A stretch of DNA of 9,371 nucleotides, taken from Pseudomonadota bacterium. GTDB lineage: Bacteria > Pseudomonadota > Gammaproteobacteria > Burkholderiales > Burkholderiaceae_B. The DNA lies in contig JAEWFK010000132.1 in assembly GCA_023388835.1 (NCBI GenBank), forward strand, positions 1 through 9,371. Direction: 5' to 3'. The notes below the pieces were generated by a model. It was not told where the DNA came from, made no database searches, and saw only the letters and a program-made list of their open reading frames with translations. Below, piece after piece: positions 1 through 5,748 of the stretch. Numbering within the stretch: position 1 is the first letter of the stretch; each line of letters opens with the position of its first letter. A program made the translations under genes and the position numbers.

Positions 1-140
1 TCCTGCATGGCGGCAAGATTGTTGAATCCGGCCCGCCGCAGGACATTTTCTACCGGCCCGGCCAAGAAGCGACCCGCGACTTCGTGACGAGTCTGTCCGA
101 ACCGGCGCTCCGCCCCGGTCAAACGCAGCAGCTCAAGTAG
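1..140 (+). CDS. ABC transporter ATP-binding protein, C-terminal fragment
   Basis: This is the last 45 codons of a gene that begins outside the window. Frame 3 reads through LHGGKIVESGPPQDIF, then TRDFVTSLSEP, and ends at TAG (138-140). The 'hGGkIvEsGpPqdIF ... TrdFv' pattern is the usual extreme C-terminus of amino-acid-type ABC ATPases (GlnQ/HisP-like), just after the H-loop, where the last strand and helix pack on the ATPase core. The Walker and signature motifs would lie upstream and cannot be seen. It is the only plus-strand gene and converges on lrgB with a 22-bp gap in which I see no clear terminator hairpin. The amino-acid transporter subtype is a guess from this tail; membership of the ABC ATPase family is fairly safe. 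Confidence 0.75.
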   Translation, partial: LHGGKIVESGPPQDIFYRPGQEATRDFVTSLSEPALRPGQTQQLK

Positions 141-162
141 ACGCAACTGCCGGACCCTGGTG

Positions 163-885
163 CTATATGAATCCGACCAGCTGCAGAGCAAGCGGGACAA
201 GCACCGCCGTGAGCAGCCCCGCCAGCCCCATGGCCAGCCCGGCGAAGGCCCCCATCTCCGGCCCGCCGTGCAGGGCCCGCGCGGTACCGATACCATGCGC
301 CACCACGCCGAGCGTAAAGCCGGCTATATAAGGTTCGCGGATACGCATGAGCACAAGAAGGGGCTGTGTAAGCGCGCCGCCCAATATCCCGGTCAGCATG
401 ACCAACGCCGAAGTGAGCGACACCACGCCACCCAGCTTTTCCGTGAGCCCGATGGCAATGGGCATGGTGACGGATTTGGCCGCCATGGAGATGATCGTGG
501 CTTGCGAGCCGCCCAACAGTCCGGCCAACACCATCGCCACCGTCACTGCGACGGCGGAACCAAGCATTGCCCCGCCCAGCAGTCCCGGCCAGTCGCGCCG
601 CAGGCGCTTGAGCTGATGATAGAGCGGTACCGCCAAGGCGACCGTCGCTGGACCCAGCAGGATATGGATGTAGCGCCCGCCTTCGAAATAGGTTTCGTAG
701 CTGACGTCTGCCGCCAGCAGTACAACCACCAGCATCACGGTGGCGACCGCCACGGGATGCAACCACGGGCTATTGCCCGCGCGGCGATGCACGGCAAGAG
801 CCAGACGATACGCCAGCAAGGTGGCCAGCAGCCATGTCAGCGGCAGCGCTCCAATGTGCTGAAAAACCGCCATCGGGCGACTCAT
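163..885 (-). CDS. lrgB: LrgB/CidB-family membrane protein
   Basis: The protein has 240 residues, the usual length for LrgB, and is almost entirely hydrophobic with about six or more membrane segments. Family hallmarks are visible: LLGPATVALAVPLY (about 76-89), SMAAKSVTMPIAIGL (133-147) and AHGIGTARAL (196-205). The ATG at 885 was chosen because it overlaps the lrgA stop in an ATGA, implying translational coupling; the frame is open 28 codons further upstream, but that part reads as the lrgA shadow. LrgB is classically called an antiholin-like partner of LrgA. Characterised relatives include the plastid glycolate/glycerate carrier PLGG1 (an LrgA-LrgB fusion) and Bacillus pyruvate carriers. 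A small-carboxylate transport role here is inferred, not shown. Confidence 0.92.
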   Translation of the reverse strand: MSRPMAVFQHIGALPLTWLLATLLAYRLALAVHRRAGNSPWLHPVAVATVMLVVVLLAADVSYETYFEGGRYIHILLGPATVALAVPLYHQLKRLRRDWPGLLGGAMLGSAVAVTVAMVLAGLLGGSQATIISMAAKSVTMPIAIGLTEKLGGVVSLTSALVMLTGILGGALTQPLLVLMRIREPYIAGFTLGVVAHGIGTARALHGGPEMGAFAGLAMGLAGLLTAVLVPLALQLVGFI

Positions 886-1214
886 CGCTTGAAGAGTTTC
901 ACCGCCGCTGACGTCGCGACGATGGAAGCCGCGGTGCTGACGAGCAATGCCGCCGTGATCGCCTGCCATTCCTGCGCAATGCGGTCGAGGTGCGCCATGA
1001 TGCCTACCGCCGCAGGAATGAACAGCAGACTGAGGTGTGTGAGAAAAACCCCGGTGAAAGTGTCCAGGTCCGCATCTTCACGCCCACGGGCGACGAGATA
1101 AGCGAATAACAAGGCCATGCCGGCTACGGCGCCCGGAATGGGGATCGACAGCATGAAAACGATGGCTTCTCCCGCCATCTGAAACGCCAGCAGCTTGATC
1201 AGGCCTTCTATCAT
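882..1214 (-). CDS. lrgA: LrgA/CidA-family holin-like membrane protein
   Basis: This 110-residue protein has three to four predicted membrane helices (about 13-42, 56-76 and 83-108). The family pattern is clear: IPIPGAVAGMALLF (24-37) and LLFIPAAVGIM (63-73), with a basic C-terminus (KLFKR). The ATG at 1214 is preferred over an open start at 1244 because a strong purine-rich ribosome binding site lies directly ahead of it and the family normally starts near this point. The stop overlaps lrgB by 4 bp, as expected for two subunits of one complex. It lies 106 bp after gntR on the same strand. Known relatives act in cell-lysis control or as subunits of glycolate or pyruvate carriers; the sequence does not decide between them. 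Confidence 0.9.
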   Translation of the reverse strand: MIEGLIKLLAFQMAGEAIVFMLSIPIPGAVAGMALLFAYLVARGREDADLDTFTGVFLTHLSLLFIPAAVGIMAHLDRIAQEWQAITAALLVSTAASIVATSAAVKLFKR

Positions 1215-1216
1215 GG

Positions 1217-1226
1217 CCCCTCCCCT
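1217..1226 (-). promoter_or_regulatory. ribosome binding site of lrgA
   Basis: On the minus strand AGGGGAGGGG stands a few bases before the ATG at 1214. It is the best Shine-Dalgarno match near this gene and decides the start, since nothing comparable precedes the open codon at 1244. Confidence 0.7.
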
Positions 1227-1295
1227 CGGTTGAACGTGCACCACGCCCCTGTCTTCGCGCCGGGGTGGGCGTGCCGGCGCCTGCTACCTCGCCGG

Positions 1296-1335
1296 CTTGT
1301 ACATCATTGTAACGAGAGCTTCAGCCCTGTGTCCG
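1296..1335 (-). promoter_or_regulatory. candidate lrgAB promoter with GntR-like half-site
   Basis: On the minus strand TACAAT (1306-1311, five of six matches to the -10 consensus) lies 18 bp after CGGACA (1330-1335, a weak -35) that sits inside the end of gntR. The plus-strand heptamer CTTGTAC (1296-1302) falls about where transcription would start and is identical to the arm of the large palindrome upstream of kdgT (5707-5713). It is followed by TTGTAA (1307-1312), giving two TTGTAM units. This would let lrgAB be transcribed apart from gntR and perhaps be controlled by the same GntR protein. Both the promoter and the site are calls by eye. Confidence 0.3.
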
Positions 1336-2355
1336 CAGCGCACGCAGCGTGTCGAGCGCTGCGCTCAACTTGTCTTCGAGCTCAGCCAGCGGGTCCTCTC
1401 CGACCCTCGCGCAGCCGACATTTTCGTCGGCACCGACGCCTGCTGCGCCGGCCGCGCTTCCCACGCTTCCCCCCACGACATCCGGCGCCCGGACATGGCT
1501 CAACGAAGCCGATGACCCGCCGGTGGCGAGCGCTTCGCCGGGCATGGCCGCTTGCACCTGCTCACCCTCTGCGCCGACTTCCACGTCGAACACGAGTTGC
1601 TCGGCGCGATGCCAGGTGGTGAACCATTCCAGCGGAAGTCCGTCCATGTCCTGACCTTGGCCCTCCAGCATCAGCAAGGGGCTCCCTGAGGCGACTTCCA
1701 GCGCCTCGGCCAAGCCGGCATTGGCGGCAACCGCCCGAATACGGTTTCGGCCGCGGCCCGGCCTCAAGCCGTAGCACTCGGCTAGAACGCCATGCAGCGA
1801 GGCGTCATGCAGGCTATCGGCCGCCAAAACCGGAATGCGCTTGCGCGGCAACCAGGTCCGGACGAAGGCCAGCGGAGCCTCGTCAATGCGCCTCAAGCGT
1901 TCCAGCAGCCAGGCGTCCTCTGTTTCAAGGAAAGCCGCCACATCAGGCGGCGGTTTCGCCGGTTCAAGCCGCAGCACCCGCGTCCGTAAGCGGGTGCCCG
2001 TACTGGCGAACTGCTGGAACAACCCTGTGGACCGCTGGACCAGGCGACGGTGCTCACTCCGCGCCGCTACCGTGGGCGCCCTCCCCTGCTCGCGATGAAT
2101 GACGCCTTCGGCCACCAGCACTGCGAGCGCCTGGCGCACCACGCTGCGGGCGACGCCAAATTGCCTGCAAAGCGTCGCTTCGCTGGGCAGTACGGTGCCC
2201 GGAGCCAGCCGGCGCGCACGAATGTCGTTCGAAAGCGCTCGGACTATCTGTGCATACAGGGGTTCGGCGCTGGAACGATCCAGACTTTCCGACCCCTTGC
2301 CCGGCACGTCCACCGACTCAGCCTCCGGTCGTGTTGCGGGCGGTGTCCCAGACAT
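1321..2355 (-). CDS. GntR family regulator, HutC/UTRA type, with C-terminal extension
   Basis: The 344-residue protein has a winged helix-turn-helix at about 32-98: EPLYAQIVRAL, then LPSEATLCRQFGVARSVVRQ and the wing HREQGRAPTVA. An UTRA ligand-binding domain follows at about 110-258, ending in WHRAEQLVFDVEV, where most family members stop (about 240-260 residues). Residues 261-344 are extra: an Ala/Gly/Ser-rich linker, then an amphipathic stretch from DPLAELEDKLSAAL to the end. The first 30 residues are also a polar tail. The start ATG (2355) overlaps the end of pdxA2 by 38 bp with only a weak SD, so translation probably depends on readthrough from pdxA2. By context it should sense a tetronate or its phosphate and control kdgT-kinase-pdxA2; UTRA domains usually bind small acids or sugar derivatives. 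The effector is inferred. Confidence 0.93.
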   Translation of the reverse strand: MSGTPPATRPEAESVDVPGKGSESLDRSSAEPLYAQIVRALSNDIRARRLAPGTVLPSEATLCRQFGVARSVVRQALAVLVAEGVIHREQGRAPTVAARSEHRRLVQRSTGLFQQFASTGTRLRTRVLRLEPAKPPPDVAAFLETEDAWLLERLRRIDEAPLAFVRTWLPRKRIPVLAADSLHDASLHGVLAECYGLRPGRGRNRIRAVAANAGLAEALEVASGSPLLMLEGQGQDMDGLPLEWFTTWHRAEQLVFDVEVGAEGEQVQAAMPGEALATGGSSASLSHVRAPDVVGGSVGSAAGAAGVGADENVGCARVGEDPLAELEDKLSAALDTLRALRTQG

Positions 2356-3373
2356 GTGACCAGCCCGGTGCCAGATTCGCGGCGCGCTCCGCCGCCAGGA
2401 TCAGGCTGTCCTCTCGGGCGATGCCTTTGCCGGCGATATCAAACGCCGTTCCGTGATCGACCGATACGCGCACCACCGGCAGGCCGACGGTGATGTTCAC
2501 GCCGTCATCGCCGTATACCGATTTGAAGGGAGCGTGGCCCTGGTCGTGATAGCAGGCGATGACAAACTTCCACTTGCCGCGCACAGCCTGCGGGAACAGC
2601 GCATCGGCTGGAATGGGGCCGGCCGCCAGAATGCCCGCCGCATTGGCTTCAGCCACCGCCGGCGCGAGAATCTCGGCGTCTTCGCGACCGAAGATGCCGT
2701 TCTCGCCGGCATGGGGGTTGAGCCCGGCGACCGCGACCGGCTCATCGGCCCTGCCCAGAGCCTGGGCAAAAGCGCCCGCCAGACGCAACACGGCGCGCAT
2801 GCGTTGGGGGTTCACGTCTTCAATCGCTTGCCGCAAGGAAACATGAGTGGTGGCATGGAAAATATACAAATCCCCCGCCGAAAGCACGAGCGAGAAGGTC
2901 TTCACGCCGAACTCATGGGCCAGCAATTCAGTGTGCCCAGGCCATTTGTGGCCCGCCAGGTGCATGGCCGCCTTATTCAGCGGGGCCGTCACGATGCCGT
3001 CGATCCGGCCTTCACGAGCCAGCGCGCACGCCGTGGTCACGAAGCGCACCGAACCGTCGCCGGCGTCCGCGTTCAGTTCGCCAAGCGGAACATGCTCGAG
3101 CGAAGGCCCAGCCTGCAGGACTTCGATCGTGCAGGGAAGATTCCGAACCTCTTCGGGCCCCGCAACGACCCGCACGCTGCTTTCATCACGGCCCAGTGCA
3201 CGCACGGCCTTGCGCAACGCACCGGCGTCCCCGACCACAAACAGGCGGGCTCGTTGGCGCAGCTCGTCGTGACCCAGCAGCATCTTGGCCGTGATCTCGG
3301 GGCCGATACCAGCCACATCGCCCAGGGTGACGGCAAGCGTCGGAACAGTCGTGGACGGTGTTGTCGTCGTCAT
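2318..3373 (-). CDS. pdxA2: PdxA2-type 4-phospho-D-threonate/erythronate dehydrogenase
   Basis: The 351-residue protein belongs to the PdxA family of NAD-dependent oxidative decarboxylases. Visible motifs are VTLGDVAGIGPE (15-26), GHTELLA (146-152), ATTHVSL (174-180), GLNPHAGE (217-224), YHDQGHAPFK (275-284) and SVDHGTAFDIAGKG (304-317). His177, His221 and His276 match the three metal-binding histidines of E. coli PdxA. True PdxA makes the vitamin B6 precursor. The PdxA2 branch, found beside DUF1537 kinases, oxidises C3 of 4-phospho-D-threonate or 4-phospho-D-erythronate, and loss of CO2 yields dihydroxyacetone phosphate. The neighbouring kinase makes that role much more likely here. The ATG at 3373 has the SD AGGAGA about 8 bp ahead and overlaps the kinase stop in an ATGA. 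Which stereoisomer is used cannot be told. Confidence 0.93.
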   Translation of the reverse strand: MTTTTPSTTVPTLAVTLGDVAGIGPEITAKMLLGHDELRQRARLFVVGDAGALRKAVRALGRDESSVRVVAGPEEVRNLPCTIEVLQAGPSLEHVPLGELNADAGDGSVRFVTTACALAREGRIDGIVTAPLNKAAMHLAGHKWPGHTELLAHEFGVKTFSLVLSAGDLYIFHATTHVSLRQAIEDVNPQRMRAVLRLAGAFAQALGRADEPVAVAGLNPHAGENGIFGREDAEILAPAVAEANAAGILAAGPIPADALFPQAVRGKWKFVIACYHDQGHAPFKSVYGDDGVNITVGLPVVRVSVDHGTAFDIAGKGIAREDSLILAAERAANLAPGWSHVWDTARNTTGG

Positions 3374-4587
3374 ACAGAAAATCTCCTTTCACGGACCGCC
3401 TTGGCGGCCCTGATCAATACGTCGCGAGCGCCGAAGCCGCCCGCCTTCGTCACGATGGGCAGCCCGGATGCGGGGCCGCCGGTCAGGGTACCCAACGGCA
3501 TCCCTCCCGTGACTTCATCCACCAGTGCGATCCCGCCCGCCGCGAGTGCGTCAAGCACGGCGCTGGCGCCATCGCCGCCCGTCGCCACGACACCGGCGGC
3601 ATGGCAGTCAATCACCAGCCGCGCCGCCAGCTCGCCCAAACGAGCGGCCACCGTGTCGGAATCCAGGCCGGGCTTCTTCCCGGACGGCGCCAGCAATAGC
3701 CAGGTGGCGCGCGGCTCATCCGACTGCGCCTGCTGCAGGATGCGCCCGCAACAAGCCTGCCAGGCTTGCGCGTCGATCAGGTCTTCGAGCGCGGGCGCCC
3801 AGACGCGAGCGCCGGCTTCGATCAAGGCATCGGCCTGTCCCCGGGCGTCGCTGTGCTGTGATGTCACGACCACGACGACCGGCCCTTGCGAATCGGCATC
3901 GGCCCATAAGCGCGCCAACGGCGCTGCCAGGCCGCCCGAACCCACGGGTAAAGCGCGCTCGCCCATCAAGGCGATGGCACAGGCGAGGCGATCCATGTCT
4001 TCTGATGTAACGGCGTCCACCACCACGATTTCACCAGCCTCCGTGATGCGCACCGCCAGGGATTCGGGGCTTTCTCCTTCCCCGGGCGCCACATGGGCGG
4101 CGTTCAGCAATGTGGGGACATGGCTTTCCGTGACGGGTGTGACCGGGTCGGTGGACGCAGAGGTCTCGGTAACCTCGCGGCCGTCAACGTAAAGGATACC
4201 GTCCTTGAGCGTACGGCCCGTCGCCGGAAATGCGGGACACACCACGGCAATGGCGTCTTCGCGCCAACTGCGGCGAGCGGCGTCGATCTCGGCCAGGAAG
4301 GGGCCTCGCAAGGTGGAATCCACCTTCTTGTACATGCGCCGCACGCCGGCGGCACGCAGCGCGGCCACGTCTTCGTAAACGACCGTTGCCGCCTGCTCCG
4401 CCGGCAAGGCCCGACTGTGCGTGGTGACTGCGATTACCTCGGCGCTCATCACATCCGGGTCGGCCATCGCCTGTGCGGCCCGACCGACCGAGAGCTGGGT
4501 AGGCCACCCGGCACGCACGAACTGCACGGCCGTATCGCCCGATCCGGTCAGATCGTCCGCGACGATGGCAATGTAGGGAGCGGCCAC
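3370..4587 (-). CDS. Four-carbon acid sugar kinase (DUF1537, OtnK/DtnK family)
   Basis: The 405-residue length is usual for the family. The N-terminal domain begins with IAIVADDLTGSGDTAVQF (about 6-23), whose DDLTG is the sugar-acid-binding signature. The C-terminal nucleotide-binding domain shows ATGGDGASAVLDAL (335-348), a glycine-rich GMPLGTLTGG and the final TKAGGFG (380-386). These enzymes phosphorylate tetronates at O4 with ATP; with PdxA2 the expected substrate is D-threonate or D-erythronate. The start is GTG (4585-4587), 2 bp after the kdgT stop, with CAGGGTG as a modest SD; no ATG lies near. The stop overlaps pdxA2 by 4 bp. The absence of a class II aldolase and hydroxypyruvate-isomerase-like gene argues against the L-threonate or DenD-type routes. 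Confidence 0.93.
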   Translation of the reverse strand: MAAPYIAIVADDLTGSGDTAVQFVRAGWPTQLSVGRAAQAMADPDVMSAEVIAVTTHSRALPAEQAATVVYEDVAALRAAGVRRMYKKVDSTLRGPFLAEIDAARRSWREDAIAVVCPAFPATGRTLKDGILYVDGREVTETSASTDPVTPVTESHVPTLLNAAHVAPGEGESPESLAVRITEAGEIVVVDAVTSEDMDRLACAIALMGERALPVGSGGLAAPLARLWADADSQGPVVVVVTSQHSDARGQADALIEAGARVWAPALEDLIDAQAWQACCGRILQQAQSDEPRATWLLLAPSGKKPGLDSDTVAARLGELAARLVIDCHAAGVVATGGDGASAVLDALAAGGIALVDEVTGGMPLGTLTGGPASGLPIVTKAGGFGARDVLIRAAKAVRERRFSV

Positions 4588-4589
4588 GT

Positions 4590-5612
4590 TTACACCCTGG
4601 CGTCAGCCGGTACTCCGGCCTCCAGCGAACCGGCCACATCGTCGGCGACCTTGAGTTCGCCCGACCGTTTCAGGAAGTAGGACGCGAGCACTGGAGCCAG
4701 GATGGAGCTGATCAGCACGCAAGCAGCGACCTGGGCCGTTGCCGTGCCGACATACTGCTGGAAGCTAGGGTCGGCCGCCGCCACAACAGCGGGTGTGGCA
4801 ATGGCGTTGCCGGCGGTGGTCCCGGCCGCGAAACCGATGCCGCTCTTGCCGCCACGCCGCAAGATATACCGATAGCCCAGGTAGACCAGGAAACCGGTGA
4901 CCGGACTGATGAGCAGGCCCAGGACCAGGCCGGTCATACCGCCGGACACGACCGCATTCAGGTTGATGCCCGTGCCCAGCGCGAAGGCGAAGAATGGAAT
5001 GACGATATTGGGAACCGGCTTGAGCACGTTGCGCCACTCGATATCCAGATTGCCGACCAGCACGCCCAGGAGGAAGGGCACCAGGGCGGCCACCAAGGCA
5101 ATCACGGGGATGTCCGCCAGACCCGACGCACCCAGGAAGAGCAGGCTGAAAAAGGGACCGTCGTTCACGGCGCTGGCAACATAGGCGCCGCGATCACGGC
5201 TATCACCATACTGACCGGTGTAGGCCAGCCAAAGTCCGCCGTTGCTGTTGTCGAAAGCGGCGAGCATGGCGAGGATCGAGACGCCGGCGATGCCGTCCAA
5301 CCCGACGAAAGTACCCAGGATGATGATGAGCGTGGCCGGCACCAGTGTCTTCATGAGCAGGATGGTGCCCGCTGTCGCAAGTACCGGCCCGCCAGTGCGC
5401 ATGTTGACCTGCGTGCCTGTCGCAAAAATCAGCAGCGCAATCAAAGGCAAGGCGCTGTTCTTGAACAATGCGGTGGTAAAGCCGCCGATCTGCAGCGCCT
5501 CGGGAGCGAAGGTGCCAAGTATGGATCCGAGGATGAGCGGAAGCAGCATCAAGCCACCCGGCACTTTCATCATGGCCGAGTACATGGGGAAGCGGGAAAC
5601 TTCGGGATTCAT
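4590..5612 (-). CDS. kdgT: KdgT-family sugar-acid permease, probably a tetronate importer
   Basis: The 340-residue inner-membrane protein has about ten hydrophobic segments and the pattern of 2-keto-3-deoxygluconate permeases: KVPGGLMLLPLILGSILGTF (16-35), NSNGGL (122-127), GQYGDS (133-138), NDGPF (150-154) and a second-half glycine-rich FAAGTTAGNAIATPAVV. KdgT of enterobacteria is a proton symporter for ketodeoxygluconate. Here no KDG kinase or aldolase is present, and the gene directly heads the tetronate kinase and dehydrogenase genes, so a four-carbon acid is the more likely cargo. That is an inference from context. The ATG at 5612 has GGAG six bases ahead, inside a hairpin arm. It is the first gene after the 136-bp intergenic region with the palindromic operator and so probably opens the operon. 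Confidence 0.92.
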   Translation of the reverse strand: MNPEVSRFPMYSAMMKVPGGLMLLPLILGSILGTFAPEALQIGGFTTALFKNSALPLIALLIFATGTQVNMRTGGPVLATAGTILLMKTLVPATLIIILGTFVGLDGIAGVSILAMLAAFDNSNGGLWLAYTGQYGDSRDRGAYVASAVNDGPFFSLLFLGASGLADIPVIALVAALVPFLLGVLVGNLDIEWRNVLKPVPNIVIPFFAFALGTGINLNAVVSGGMTGLVLGLLISPVTGFLVYLGYRYILRRGGKSGIGFAAGTTAGNAIATPAVVAAADPSFQQYVGTATAQVAACVLISSILAPVLASYFLKRSGELKVADDVAGSLEAGVPADARV

Positions 5613-5616
5613 TGGA

Positions 5617-5638
5617 GGCTCCGATGGCTTTCGGAGCC
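5617..5638 (-). promoter_or_regulatory. leader hairpin masking the kdgT ribosome binding site
   Basis: The arms GGCTCCGA and TCGGAGCC pair perfectly over 8 bp around a 6-base loop. In the kdgT mRNA the 3' arm contains the GGAG (5619-5622) that serves as Shine-Dalgarno for the ATG at 5612. A second small stem, CGCCG/CGGCG (5638-5651), abuts it on the upstream side and shares one base. The structure is clear in the sequence; its use as a translational control is inferred. Confidence 0.5.
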
Positions 5639-5696
5639 GCCGACTGCGGCGCCCGGAAGCGGGTGGAAAATTGGTTGGCCTGTCAGTTTACACCCG

Positions 5697-5725
5697 TTAC
5701 GTACAACTTGTACGTACAGACGTAA
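5697..5725 (-). promoter_or_regulatory. GntR-type operator cluster upstream of kdgT
   Basis: TACGTACAACTTGTACGTA (5698-5716) is a perfect 19-bp palindrome centred on 5707. Overlapping it is TGTACGTACA (5709-5718), itself a perfect 10-bp palindrome of the TGTAnnTACA form known from HutC-class GntR sites such as TGTATATACA. The cluster is flanked by TTACGT (5697-5702) and ACGTAA (5720-5725). It lies about 85 bp upstream of kdgT, just after the hydrolase gene, where a promoter for the tetronate operon must be. The likely ligand is the GntR/UTRA protein encoded at 1321-2355. I could not place -35 and -10 elements with confidence. Confidence 0.65.
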
Positions 5726-5748
5726 GAATCCGACCAACTTTCCTTCAG

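Noticed and set aside
160..1101. 313-codon plus-strand open frame across lrgAB
   Set aside because: Its sequence is Gln/His/Arg-rich and featureless, while the opposite strand encodes two proteins with complete LrgA and LrgB signatures joined by an ATGA overlap.
163..1214. lrgAB as part of a phage lysis cassette
   Set aside because: No endolysin, spanin or other phage gene is nearby and the flanks are metabolic and transport genes, so this is the chromosomal LrgAB family and not a phage holin module.
1257..1280. Perfect 7-bp inverted repeat GCGCCGG/CCGGCGC between gntR and lrgA as a terminator
   Set aside because: The loop is 10 bases and no T-run follows on the minus strand, so it does not look like an intrinsic terminator. 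It may only be GC-rich chance pairing in the lrgA leader.
2318..3373. True pyridoxine-pathway PdxA (4-hydroxythreonine-4-phosphate dehydrogenase)
   Set aside because: The metal and substrate motifs are shared, but the YHDQGHAPFK form and the adjacent DUF1537 kinase fit the PdxA2 branch. No B6 gene such as pdxJ, or the frequent PdxA neighbours ksgA and surA, is present.
2453..4192. 579-codon open frame on the plus strand opposite pdxA2 and the kinase gene
   Set aside because: Its product is rich in Arg, Pro, Ala and Ser with no recognisable domain, and it lies antisense to two clear, motif-complete genes. It is the usual GC-rich antisense shadow.
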